Translations under genes and position numbers: made by a program
Source of the DNA: UBA7330 sp043554545
Lineage (GTDB): Bacteria; Bacteroidota; Bacteroidia; Cytophagales; Cyclobacteriaceae
Reading direction: 5' to 3'
DNA: 64,000 nt
NCBI GenBank assembly: GCA_043554545.1
Contig: CP121337.1
Coordinates: 3,348,001 to 3,412,000, forward strand
Shown: positions 17,556 to 25,661 of the stretch, one piece after another
How positions within the stretch are numbered: the stretch's first letter is position 1
Layout of the letters: every line of letters begins with the position of its first letter
The notes under the pieces: generated by a model
The model's database searches: none
What the model saw: the letters and a program-made list of their open reading frames with translations, nothing else
Told to the model about the DNA's origin: nothing

Positions 17556-18122
17556 TTATTTATTCCTCGTATGCCAAAATCCGAATAACCAGTTACCCGG
17601 ATTCTCGATATCTGAACTTCTGAAGAACCCATTGATTGCATTGATTAGTTCTTCCCTGCTTATGAGGTCATCACGATTGGTATCCAATTTGACAAAACTT
17701 TTAGCGGAAAACCTGATCTCTATACGATAGGCCATAAAAAAATCAATAAACTCATTCAACTCGATGTATCTATTTTGATCAACATCAAACAAATCAAAAA
17801 TATCCTTAGCCAAATCTTCTATGTAAAGGGCATAATATTCATTATCTCCATTGATCAGCTTTTCATCAGCAAACTTTAACCAATCCTCCAACTCAGCCTT
17901 ATTACTTTGTGGCCCAACGGTATGATCTCTAAACTTTTCCCATTGTTGAATAAACCTGTCCATCCATGACTTATAATCATCCGAGTCTTCTTTCAGCCCC
18001 CAAAGAATGCATAAATTTTCTGCTATCGCTACAAAATCTTCCTTTTGGACAACCCCATTTTTGTTATAGTCCAGAACATTAAAATAGTGGGTAAGCTTTT
18101 CTTTTTGAATGGCTGTAAGCAT
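17556..18122 (-). CDS. EF-hand calcium-binding protein (calerythrin-like)
   Basis: 188-residue soluble protein with three readable EF-hand loops: DYNKNGVVQKED near residue 18, DVDQNRYIELNE near 116, and DTNRDDLISREE near 150, each with acidic residues at positions 1, 3, 5 and 12; a fourth, degenerate hand may lie in the middle. The order and length resemble calerythrin-type four-EF-hand proteins of bacteria. No signal peptide. It lies 2 bp downstream of the DUF4197 lipoprotein gene and is probably cotranscribed. A calcium buffer or sensor role is inferred from the hands. Confidence 0.85.
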   Translation of the reverse strand: MLTAIQKEKLTHYFNVLDYNKNGVVQKEDFVAIAENLCILWGLKEDSDDYKSWMDRFIQQWEKFRDHTVGPQSNKAELEDWLKFADEKLINGDNEYYALYIEDLAKDIFDLFDVDQNRYIELNEFIDFFMAYRIEIRFSAKSFVKLDTNRDDLISREELINAINGFFRSSDIENPGNWLFGFWHTRNK

Positions 18123-18124
18123 GA

Positions 18125-18838
18125 TCAGTTGTCTTGTTCTTTAAAAACCCTTTTAAGTAGGTCAGTTGTTCTGGCCAACGGATCTTCTCTTATTTTTTCT
18201 TCTTCCTGGGCAATTAATAAAAAGAGACCCTCCATTGCCCTGTCTGTGGCATAGTTTTCCAGGTCAGGGTCAACCTTCTCTATAAAAGGAACCTTGTTGT
18301 AGGTATTAATGATATCTCCGTAGTATTTAGTCGCATTGGTCTTATCAAGTGCACGACTTATGACAGGCTTAAATTTACCTCTTAACTGATCCGAGGTAGT
18401 TCGCTTTAAATAACTCGTTGCAGCATCATCCTCACCTTTAAGAATATTCCACGCATCTTGAATTGTCATCGAACGGATGGCAGATATAAAAATGGGTTTG
18501 GCTTCTTTGGCGGCTTCTTCTGCACCATGATTCAATGTCTCAATAAACTGATCCACCTGCTTACTTAGCCCAATAGATCGTAATTTATCTTCTACCTTTT
18601 GAACGTCTGGTGGGAACGGTATGCGAATCTTTGGGTTTCCTAAATATCCATTGACCTTTGAAGCGCTTTCTGAACCTTCGGAGATCCCTTTGATTAAGGC
18701 CTCTTTCAAACCTCCGGCTACTTGTTCAGTTGTAAGACTATCTGAACCCAAATAACTATCAAGCGTTTGTTGTATTTGTTGAGCAGTACATCCCAACAAC
18801 AAAAAGCTTAGAAAAAACAATTTATTAAATGGCTTCAT
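18125..18838 (-). CDS. DUF4197 lipoprotein
   Basis: 237 residues with a lipoprotein signal peptide; FLLLGCTAQ has the lipobox Cys at about 17. The body matches DUF4197: GLKEALIKGISEG, GYLGNPKIRIPFP, ARNAAE-like NHGAEEAAKEAKPIF, and MTIQDAWNILKGEDDAATSYLKR. The function of the family is unknown. It would be attached to the inner leaflet of the outer membrane or the inner membrane facing the periplasm. First gene of a two-gene unit with the EF-hand protein; 161 bp divergent from cinA. Confidence 0.9.
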   Translation of the reverse strand: MKPFNKLFFLSFLLLGCTAQQIQQTLDSYLGSDSLTTEQVAGGLKEALIKGISEGSESASKVNGYLGNPKIRIPFPPDVQKVEDKLRSIGLSKQVDQFIETLNHGAEEAAKEAKPIFISAIRSMTIQDAWNILKGEDDAATSYLKRTTSDQLRGKFKPVISRALDKTNATKYYGDIINTYNKVPFIEKVDPDLENYATDRAMEGLFLLIAQEEEKIREDPLARTTDLLKRVFKEQDN

Positions 18839-18999
18839 TACTAATATGATTTTTAAGGAGTTAAATGTAAGGAGAATAAATAATAATTTTAACCTTCAAC
18901 ATAATTCATAAATTGTTGGTGGATGAAATAATTATCTACTTACTAAAGTATTACCTGATGAATAGGTAATTGAGCATGGAAGGCGCAAATGATAAATAC

Positions 19000-20241
19000 A
19001 TGAAACAAACCCTTGCAGAAATAATAACGATTGGAGACGAGATACTCTATGGTCAGACCTTAGATACCAATTCGCATTGGATAAGTGCTGCTTTAGATAA
19101 CATTGGGATCAAGGTAATTCGTAAGACAACTGTGCCAGATCAAGAGGAGGAAATGAAGAAAAGCTTCGAAGAGGCTGAAAAGCGCGCTGACCTGATATTG
19201 ATTACTGGTGGACTCGGCCCTACAAAGGATGATCGTACAAAACCCCTGCTATGCAAGTATTTCGATGTTGATTTAGTACTTAATCAGGAAGCCCTTGAGG
19301 AAATTGAAAGCCTCTTCAGTAAGGCAAACAGGCAAATGACTGACTTGAACAGAAAGCAAGCTGAGCTGCCTTCCAATTGTGAAAAAATCACTAATCAGTT
19401 AGGTACAGCACCCGGCATGTGGTTTAGTGAGCGCGGCAAAATATTTATTTCCATGCCTGGAGTTCCTTACGAGATGAAAAAAATGATGTCAGATCATATT
19501 CTACCTCGCCTCCAAAGTGAATTGGTTAATTACCATGTGGTGCATCGAATAATCATGACCATCGGTATCCCAGAGTCTTCACTTGCAGAAAAGATATCCT
19601 CCTGGGAGGAATATCTTCCTGACCACATCAAATTAGCCTATTTACCTACAAAAAACACCGTCAAATTAAGACTCACAGCTGCCGGGCCAGACAAAGAAGT
19701 ATTACAGAAAGAGATTAAATCTCAGATAGAAAAAGTTAGACCGACTATTGAAAAGTATATTTTTGGATTTGATGAAGGCAGTATTGAATACTTTATTGGT
19801 GAAAAATTAAAAGAGGGTAAAAAGACCCTGGCATGTGCTGAAAGTTGTACTGGAGGCTATTTATCTCACCTCATCACATCTATCCCGGGAAGCTCTGCCT
19901 ATTTTAAGGGTGCTGTTGTAGCTTACTCCAATGAGGCAAAAATTCATTCATTAGGTGTTGATCCAATTACCCTGGAAGAACATGGAGCAGTAAGCGAGGA
20001 AGTTGTCCTCCAAATGGCGAAAAACGTAAGAGAAAAATTTAGTACAGACTACGGGCTTTCTATCAGCGGCGTGGCAGGTCCTGGTGGCGGCACAGAAGAA
20101 AAGCCTGTCGGATTGATCTGGTTCGGCTATTCTGATAGGCATAAGACCATTGCCAAACAATATAATTTTTCTAAAGACAGAATACTCAATATTGAATTTG
20201 GTGCGAGAAAAGCTTTGGACCTATTGAGAAATAACTATTAA
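19000..20241 (+). CDS. cinA: CinA family competence/damage-inducible protein
   Basis: 413-residue protein from the ATG at 19000; upstream in-frame starts at 18976 (ATG) and 18970 (TTG) would add 8-10 residues before the conserved AEIITIGDEILYGQ. The N-terminal MoCF-like domain has ITGGLGPTKDD and PGVPYEM. The C-terminal PncC-type nicotinamide-nucleotide amidase domain has CAESCTGGYLSH, SGVAGPGGG and KPVGLIW. Full-length CinA proteins combine ADP-ribose pyrophosphatase-like and NMN deamidase activities in pyridine nucleotide salvage. The name comes from competence operons, but no recA is adjacent here. Confidence 0.93.
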   Translation: MKQTLAEIITIGDEILYGQTLDTNSHWISAALDNIGIKVIRKTTVPDQEEEMKKSFEEAEKRADLILITGGLGPTKDDRTKPLLCKYFDVDLVLNQEALEEIESLFSKANRQMTDLNRKQAELPSNCEKITNQLGTAPGMWFSERGKIFISMPGVPYEMKKMMSDHILPRLQSELVNYHVVHRIIMTIGIPESSLAEKISSWEEYLPDHIKLAYLPTKNTVKLRLTAAGPDKEVLQKEIKSQIEKVRPTIEKYIFGFDEGSIEYFIGEKLKEGKKTLACAESCTGGYLSHLITSIPGSSAYFKGAVVAYSNEAKIHSLGVDPITLEEHGAVSEEVVLQMAKNVREKFSTDYGLSISGVAGPGGGTEEKPVGLIWFGYSDRHKTIAKQYNFSKDRILNIEFGARKALDLLRNNY

Positions 20242-20260
20242 CGAAAATGACGGAATCATT

Positions 20261-20268
20261 TACCTTTG
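20261..20268 (+). promoter_or_regulatory. Putative -7 promoter box for the E2-CDF genes
   Basis: TACCTTTG, in the context TTTACCTTTGCG, is a full match to TAnnTTTG followed by GC. It lies 35 nt before the E2 start, and 20 nt past the cinA stop. No TTG is seen 19-20 nt upstream. Confidence 0.55.
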
Positions 20269-20302
20269 CGCTTGATACTAATAGATCCAAACAAAATTAT
20301 CT

Positions 20303-21571
20303 ATGGCTGTCGTAGAAATGGTTATGCCAAAAATGGGAGAGAGCGTAATGGAGGGAACCATCCTTTCATGGCTCAAAAAAGAAGGTGAGCGTATTGATGA
20401 GGATGAGTCATTACTAGAAGTTGCCACGGATAAAGTAGATACTGAAATCCCATCATCATACAGTGGTACAGTAAAACAGCTGCTTGCAGAAGAGGGGCAG
20501 GTCATAGAGGTTGGAAAGCCCATAGCACTCATTGAAGTCGAAAGCAATGGTGTAGAGAAGTCTGCAATAAATGAAGAAATTAAGGAAGTAGAGGCAGTCG
20601 CAGAAAAGCTATTAGAGCAAGTTAATGAAATAAAGGTTTCAGCAAATTCCGATGCTCCAAAGTCGGACCGTTTTTATTCGCCGCTGGTGAGAAACATGGC
20701 GCAAGCAGAGAAAATCTCATTTGAGGAGCTAGAAACCGTCCCTGGCACGGGTAAGGACAACCGGGTTACAAAGGATGATATGCTGACCTATATCAGCCAA
20801 AGAAAAACAGCTGACGAAAAAATGATCAACACTTCCAGCTCAACAGTCTCGGAAATAGATGGTGAAGATGAGATAATTAAAATGGATCGCATGCGCAAAA
20901 TGATTGCAGAGCGCATGTTGCAATCAAAGAAGATTGCTCCTCATGTTACGTCCTTCGTTGAGGCAGACGTGTCTGACATGGTTATCTGGAGGAATAAAAT
21001 GAAGCACGTGTTTATGGAGAAGCATGGTACTACGCTTACCTATACACCAATCATGATTGAAGCCGTAGTAAAGGCTATTAAGGATTACCCGATGATTAAT
21101 ATTCAACTCCATGGAGACAACATCATCAAAAAGAAAGCAATCAACATTGGGATGGCCGTTGCTCTCTCCTCGGGCAACCTAATTGTGCCTGTCATACATC
21201 ATGCAGATCAAATGAATATTCTACAGCTCACACAAAAGGTAAATGATCTGGCAAAAAGGGCACGTGAAAACCGGCTAAATCCAGATGACCTTCAAGGAGG
21301 AACCTATACCATTTCGAATGTAGGTTCATTTGGAAACTTAATGGGGACACCAATCCTTGTTCAACCTCAAGTTGGGATACTCGCACTCGGAACCATTGAA
21401 AAGAAACCATCTGTGATTGAAACAGACAAAGGTGATTTCATCGGTATCAGACAAAAAATGTTCTTATCCCATAGTTATGACCATAGAATCGTGGATGGGG
21501 CTCTTGGAGGAATGTTTGTTAGAAGAGTAGCAGATTATTTGGAAAAATTTGACATCAACAGAACAGATTAA
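20303..21571 (+). CDS. 2-oxoacid dehydrogenase E2 component (dihydrolipoamide acyltransferase)
   Basis: 422 residues with the three E2 parts: one lipoyl domain (1-78; lipoylated Lys44 in EVATDKVDTE), a peripheral-subunit-binding domain (about 128-170; SPLVRNMAQ and VTKDDML), and a catalytic acyltransferase domain from about 190 ending in SHSYDHRIVDGALGG (His394, Asp398). The linker is acidic. E2 forms the core of pyruvate, 2-oxoglutarate or branched-chain 2-oxoacid dehydrogenase. No E1 or E3 gene is adjacent; the single lipoyl domain and MPKMGESVMEGT opening favour a branched-chain or generic 2-oxoacid complex, but this is not certain. It has its own putative promoter and reads into the CDF gene 12 bp later. 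Confidence 0.92.
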   Translation: MAVVEMVMPKMGESVMEGTILSWLKKEGERIDEDESLLEVATDKVDTEIPSSYSGTVKQLLAEEGQVIEVGKPIALIEVESNGVEKSAINEEIKEVEAVAEKLLEQVNEIKVSANSDAPKSDRFYSPLVRNMAQAEKISFEELETVPGTGKDNRVTKDDMLTYISQRKTADEKMINTSSSTVSEIDGEDEIIKMDRMRKMIAERMLQSKKIAPHVTSFVEADVSDMVIWRNKMKHVFMEKHGTTLTYTPIMIEAVVKAIKDYPMINIQLHGDNIIKKKAINIGMAVALSSGNLIVPVIHHADQMNILQLTQKVNDLAKRARENRLNPDDLQGGTYTISNVGSFGNLMGTPILVQPQVGILALGTIEKKPSVIETDKGDFIGIRQKMFLSHSYDHRIVDGALGGMFVRRVADYLEKFDINRTD

Positions 21572-21583
21572 CCCCTTCTGATC

Positions 21584-22474
21584 ATGCATATGCACGCAGA
21601 TGGTTCTTCTCATAATCATGATCACAGCAGTAAAAACCTGGGAATAGCCTTTTTCCTAAATTTTTTCTTCTCTATCGTAGAATTTATTGGTGGTTGGTGG
21701 ACCAACAGTGTGGCCATTTACTCAGATGCTATACACGATTTAGGGGATAGCTTAAGCCTGGGGGTAGCATGGTATTTTCAGAAAATTGCCAAAAAAGATC
21801 GAACGCAAAAGTTCTCTTATGGTTTTAGAAGGTTTTCGGTCCTCGGATCAATCATTAATGCCATTGTATTAGTTGTAGGATCAATAATGATATTTATTGA
21901 AGCCATACCGAGGCTATTTGATCCGGTACAGCCAAATGCAGAAGGGATGATTTATCTCTCCATTGGGGGAATTATTATTAATGTAATTGCTGCTACACGG
22001 CTTAGCCACGGACATTCGCTTAATGAAAAAGTAGTTTATCTTCATCTACTTGAAGATGTATTGGGATGGACAGCCACACTGATTGCAGCAATAATCATGC
22101 AATTTAAAAGTATACCCCAGCTCGATCCTATTCTATCCATAGGCATTTCAATATTTATCCTTTATAATGTATTCAAGAACCTTAAAAAAGCAGTGAAAAT
22201 CATTCTGCAAGGCACCCCTGAGGAAATAGATCCAGATGCTATCCACCAGACACTCAAATCGATTCCCGAAATAAAAGAAACCCATGATTGTCACATTTGG
22301 TCCATGGACGGACAATACCACATTTTATCAATTCATGCCGTGGTGGATGAAAACAAAAGCATGGAGGACTTGGGGAAGATAAAAGCCAAGGCAAAAGAGC
22401 TGCTTAAGAAATGTCATATAGATCATTCTACCATTGAATTTGAAACCATTGACGAGGATTGTGATCCTTGTTAA
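21584..22474 (+). CDS. Cation diffusion facilitator (CzcD/ZitB-like)
   Basis: 296-residue inner-membrane divalent-metal/proton antiporter. A His-rich N-terminus (HMHADGSSHNHDH) precedes six TM helices; the metal site appears as YSDAIHDLGD in TM2 (HxxxD) and HLLEDVLGW in TM5 (HxxxD). The C-terminal cytoplasmic ferredoxin-like domain begins near 205 and ends with Cys-rich DEDCDPC, possibly a further metal ligand. HxxxD in both helices is typical of Zn(II)-transporting CDFs. Twelve bp after the E2 gene. Confidence 0.92.
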   Translation: MHMHADGSSHNHDHSSKNLGIAFFLNFFFSIVEFIGGWWTNSVAIYSDAIHDLGDSLSLGVAWYFQKIAKKDRTQKFSYGFRRFSVLGSIINAIVLVVGSIMIFIEAIPRLFDPVQPNAEGMIYLSIGGIIINVIAATRLSHGHSLNEKVVYLHLLEDVLGWTATLIAAIIMQFKSIPQLDPILSIGISIFILYNVFKNLKKAVKIILQGTPEEIDPDAIHQTLKSIPEIKETHDCHIWSMDGQYHILSIHAVVDENKSMEDLGKIKAKAKELLKKCHIDHSTIEFETIDEDCDPC

Positions 22475-22521
22475 AACTTTATCGAACCTCAGACCTCCTA
22501 TCCCGTTCTTAGGTTTACTTC

Positions 22522-23124
22522 ATGTCAATCATCCGAAAGGTTCATGCGATCGAAAGGGTTTTCGAACGTCTGGACATTGAGACTTCCGCGTTAAGCAAAA
22601 ATACTGGCATGCACTGTCTTTCCGGTTGTGGGAAATGTTGCATGAAACCTGACATTGAAGCCAGTCCTATTGAATTTCTACCGCTGGCGTTAGCGTGGTA
22701 TGGCTTGGGCATTGCAGAAAAAAAGTTAGAAGAAATAGCGGCAAATCCATCTTCAATCTGCGCGGTCTTTAATGCTGTTCATTTGTCTGATAAGTTCGGG
22801 AATTGTAGTGAATACCAAAACAGAGGTCTAATCTGTCGACTATTTGGTTACGCAATGTCGAGAGATAAAAATGGGGGTAATAAATTGGTGACTTGTCGCT
22901 TAATCAAGTTAGATCAACCTGAGGCATATCAGGCTGCCATAAATAAGATCGCTCAAAAGGAATATCTTCCTTCTATCATGAATTATTACCAGCGGCTGTC
23001 ACAGATTGATTTCAAACTTGCCAACAGCATGCTTCCCATCAATGAGGCAATACAGGTAGCTATTCAAGAAGTTATGCAATATTATAGCTATCGTCCATTC
23101 CCCAAAAACAAAAAAGCCTCTTAA
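22522..23124 (+). CDS. YkgJ-family cysteine-cluster protein
   Basis: 200-residue cytoplasmic protein with an N-terminal Cys cluster: HCLSGCGKCCMKP (Cys-x3-Cys-x2-Cys-Cys), then single Cys residues in SICAVF, NCSEY and LICRLFGY, ending with LVTCRLI. This is the YkgJ (CxxxCxxC) pattern, thought to bind zinc or an iron-sulfur cluster; the biochemical role is unknown. It follows the CDF transporter after 47 bp and could share its transcript. The stop is followed within about 80 bp by a hairpin terminator shared with the opposite gene. Confidence 0.85.
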   Translation: MSIIRKVHAIERVFERLDIETSALSKNTGMHCLSGCGKCCMKPDIEASPIEFLPLALAWYGLGIAEKKLEEIAANPSSICAVFNAVHLSDKFGNCSEYQNRGLICRLFGYAMSRDKNGGNKLVTCRLIKLDQPEAYQAAINKIAQKEYLPSIMNYYQRLSQIDFKLANSMLPINEAIQVAIQEVMQYYSYRPFPKNKKAS

Positions 23125-23188
23125 TTTTGTAATCGGCCTATGATACCAGTAGAATGGAGGTTATTAACAAGGCTACATCTTTTTTCAT

Positions 23189-23216
23189 AAAAAAAGGGCC
23201 GCTACTGCGACCCTCT
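23189..23216 (-). terminator. Rho-independent terminator, mainly for the Ser/Gly-rich protein gene
   Basis: On the minus strand AGGGTCGC-AGTA-GCGGCCCT forms an eight-pair stem (one G-U) followed by seven T (23189-23195). On the plus strand the stem has one mismatch and only a TCTTTTA tail, so termination there would be weaker. Confidence 0.8.
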
Positions 23217-23240
23217 TTTACCTGTTTGTGTTCCAATCTA

Positions 23241-24221
23241 TTATCGTGTCCTTACCGTTCTACCAGAAGAAGATCTTCCTGAACTTGATGAGTTTGATGA
23301 CCTGCCACTTCTTCCACTGCTTGAGTTTCCTGAAACCCGTGAACTGCTTCTTGAGCTAGTCACAGCACTTGATGTCGTTCTTGCAGCAGATGAGATTCCG
23401 GCAGAAGAATGGGATCTCGATGATGAAGTCTGGTAGCTACGTCCATTGTTACCATTCCCATTACTATTTCCCTGACCTTTACCTTGACCATTTCCTCTTC
23501 CAACTCCTACTCCATGGTCTCGAACCCCATTGTTTCCCCTAGGACCTTTATTTGGGTTATTCCCAACATTTCCATTATTGGGTATACCCTGGCTATTTCC
23601 TCTGCCTACCCCGGCACCATGATCTCTCACGCCATTATTTCCTCTATTCACCGCTGGTGATGGACGAGAGCCTCTCGCTGGTACCCGGTTAACCCGACCT
23701 ACTCTTCCATTATCAGATCGATTGACCCGGTAGGATTGGCTATTATTCACTTTAGATTTATAATATCCATGATTTTTACCGTGATCATATTTCACGTAGA
23801 CCACATTTGGTCTGTAGTAAATATGATTGCGTTGGTGGTAATATGGATGTCCATATGCTACTCTGTAGCTTATGTAGTAATCCCTGTGGAATCCACAATA
23901 GCCTGAGCAAACATGGTTATAAAACGGATAGTTGTTGCGGTAAGCCGAATTAAAGATGTATCCTCTCCCATCAATTCTTATGTCAACAAAGACACCTCTG
24001 CGTTGAAGCACGACATCAAAGAAAAGTCTTCCTCTATCATAGAATCTACGTGTATGGACCATGTGAAAGTCATAGTAATTGCTTTCTAAAGCCCATTGCA
24101 CTTCTGCAGGCATCCCCCATAATTGCTGGGTGCCATATGAAGTAAAAAACAATCCTTGTGCCTGAGTTTTGCTGCTTAATACTAAAGCTGCAAATGTTAA
24201 TATGATGATGAACTTTTTCAT
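23241..24221 (-). CDS. Hypothetical exported protein with Gly/Asn- and Ser/Arg-rich tail
   Basis: 326 residues. A signal peptide (KKFIIILTFAALVLSSKTQA) is followed by an ordered segment (22-150) rich in Tyr and His, with YDFHMVHTRRFYDRG and VDIRIDGRG. From about 165 the chain is low complexity: two imperfect copies of RGNNGVRDHG(A/V)GVGRGN(S/G)QG, then Gly-Asn and Ser-Gly-Arg stretches to the end. The basic, disordered tail might contact polysaccharide or nucleic acid outside the cytoplasm, but this is only inference. No known domain recognised. Its terminator is well formed. Confidence 0.75.
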   Translation of the reverse strand: MKKFIIILTFAALVLSSKTQAQGLFFTSYGTQQLWGMPAEVQWALESNYYDFHMVHTRRFYDRGRLFFDVVLQRRGVFVDIRIDGRGYIFNSAYRNNYPFYNHVCSGYCGFHRDYYISYRVAYGHPYYHQRNHIYYRPNVVYVKYDHGKNHGYYKSKVNNSQSYRVNRSDNGRVGRVNRVPARGSRPSPAVNRGNNGVRDHGAGVGRGNSQGIPNNGNVGNNPNKGPRGNNGVRDHGVGVGRGNGQGKGQGNSNGNGNNGRSYQTSSSRSHSSAGISSAARTTSSAVTSSRSSSRVSGNSSSGRSGRSSNSSSSGRSSSGRTVRTR

Positions 24222-24304
24222 GGCCTTACGTCGTTTGATTTCTTGGATATAGAAACAACGATAGTGCCAAAAATCTGCTCAGATAATAGTTAAAATGACT
24301 ATAA

Positions 24305-24332
24305 GGGCATGCTTTACCCATTTAGCATGCCC
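24305..24332 (-). terminator. Strong hairpin downstream of the 51-residue membrane protein gene
   Basis: GGGCATGC and GCATGCCC (24305-24312, 24325-24332) form a perfect eight-pair stem with a 12-nt loop. On the minus strand the hairpin follows the small gene but its tail is TTATAGTC, with no real T-tract. On the plus strand T-runs lie further downstream. It is a candidate terminator or transcript-stabilising hairpin. Confidence 0.45.
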
Positions 24333-24360
24333 TGAGGCCAGATAATTTTTTTCTGTTTTT

Positions 24361-24516
24361 TTATTTCGTAGTGATAAGCAATAGCCCGTAGCCAGCAACC
24401 ATGAACCAAAATCGGTATGCTAGAAAGGCTGGAACAAAATTTAGCTCCATCAGAACCAACAGTAATACCAATACAACAGATATCATCCTTAGAATATTTC
24501 TTGTGCTTCTTGTCAT
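24361..24516 (-). CDS. Predicted 51-residue two-helix membrane protein
   Basis: An ATG at 24516 opens a 51-codon frame ending in TAA at 24361. The product has a short basic N-terminus (MTRSTRNILR), a hydrophobic helix (MISVVLVLLLVLME), a turn with LNFVPAFLAYR, and a second hydrophobic helix (FWFMVAGYGLLLIT) ending in Lys. This is an ordered basic-TM-loop-TM pattern not expected by chance. It fills the otherwise empty 370-bp gap between the Ser/Gly-rich protein and tsaC/sua5. The sequence TATATTTA upstream (around 24540) is a near match to a -7 box. The function is unknown; the frame is short enough that gene callers would often skip it. Confidence 0.6.
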   Translation of the reverse strand: MTRSTRNILRMISVVLVLLLVLMELNFVPAFLAYRFWFMVAGYGLLLITTK

Positions 24517-24592
24517 TGTTTTTATTGGTTAGTTAAGTAAATATAAGAGATGTGTTGAATTTTGTTGATAATTGTATTGAAAAGCCCATAAC

Positions 24593-25546
24593 ATGGCAAA
24601 AATTGGAACAGATATAGATGAAGCAAGTAAAATTCTTGTATCGGGGGAAGTAATAGGTATGCCGACAGAGACCGTCTATGGTCTGGCAGGAAACGCATTG
24701 GATGTAGATACCTTACTGAAGATTTTTGAGGTCAAAAACAGGCCTAAATTTGATCCACTGATTGCTCACGTCGATTCCATTGAAAAGGTTAAGGCATACA
24801 TCACACATCTTCCAGCACAGGTTTTAACATTAGCAAATAAGTTTTGGCCAGGACCTATGACACTTTTACTGGATAAAAAACCAAATGTTCCTGATCTGCT
24901 AACTGCCGGCTTGCAAAAAATGGCCATTCGTATCCCAAGACACCCTTTAACATTGCAGCTATTAAAACAGTTAGACTTTCCACTTGCTGCACCAAGTGCC
25001 AACCCCTTTGGATATATTTCTCCAACTACAGCGCAGCACGTCAATGATCAGTTAGGAAAAAAAATACCCTATATCCTGGATGGAGGAGTTTGTGAAATAG
25101 GTATTGAATCAACGATCATAGGTTTTGAGGATGATAAACCCGTGGTATATCGCCTTGGCGGGACTCGTTTGGAGGATATTGAAGAAAGTATTGGCAAGGT
25201 AAGGTTAAAACTCAATCTGAGCAGCGACCCGTTAGCGCCAGGCATGTTAAAATCACATTATGCGCCTAACAGGAAGGTGTATATTGGAAAAATTGTTGAC
25301 TTGATTAATAAATATCCTAATCGCAAGATTGGTATTATAAGCCTAAAGGATGATTACAGCCATTACCCTTCGATCAAACAAATAATCCTATCGCCAACTG
25401 GCAATCTTGGTGAGGCGGCAAAAAATCTTTTCGGCGCCCTCCGGAAAATGGATCAAGAGGACATAGATATCATCATCACGCATAGATTTCCTGAGGAGGG
25501 TCTGGGAAAAGCAATCAATGACCGACTCCATAGAGCTTCTTCATAA
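24593..25546 (+). CDS. tsaC: L-threonylcarbamoyladenylate synthase (Sua5 type)
   Basis: 317 residues: an N-terminal YrdC/TsaC domain (about 1-200) and a C-terminal Sua5 domain. Visible motifs are GMPTETVYGLAGNA, KVKNRPK-type EVKNRPKFDPLI, the KFWPGPMTLL strand, RIPRHP, and AAPSANPFGYISPTTAQHV; the domain linker has LAPGMLKSHYAPN, the Sua5 regulatory loop. It makes threonylcarbamoyl-AMP from Thr, bicarbonate and ATP for the t6A37 modification of ANN-decoding tRNAs. The two-domain Sua5 form is longer than E. coli TsaC. A separate TsaD complex must be elsewhere. Confidence 0.95.
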   Translation: MAKIGTDIDEASKILVSGEVIGMPTETVYGLAGNALDVDTLLKIFEVKNRPKFDPLIAHVDSIEKVKAYITHLPAQVLTLANKFWPGPMTLLLDKKPNVPDLLTAGLQKMAIRIPRHPLTLQLLKQLDFPLAAPSANPFGYISPTTAQHVNDQLGKKIPYILDGGVCEIGIESTIIGFEDDKPVVYRLGGTRLEDIEESIGKVRLKLNLSSDPLAPGMLKSHYAPNRKVYIGKIVDLINKYPNRKIGIISLKDDYSHYPSIKQIILSPTGNLGEAAKNLFGALRKMDQEDIDIIITHRFPEEGLGKAINDRLHRASS

Positions 25547-25607
25547 TAAAATGGCCTTTTATGCTAAAAGTCATGAGAATTTCCTGCTCAATAGGAAATA
25601 ACAGCGT

Positions 25608-25615
25608 TAACTTTG
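25608..25615 (+). promoter_or_regulatory. Putative -7 promoter box for pgk
   Basis: TAACTTTG matches TAnnTTTG and lies 46 nt upstream of the pgk ATG. No convincing TTG at the expected distance. Confidence 0.5.
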
Positions 25616-25661
25616 TATTTAACATTAATCAATCCATTTTAGCAGAAATTTTTTCAATAAA

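Noticed and set aside
23395..23670. Possible CRISPR-like repeat in the Gly/Asn-rich gene
   Set aside because: The two copies are imperfect, in frame and encode RGNNGVRDHG-type units; a coding repeat, not a spacer array.
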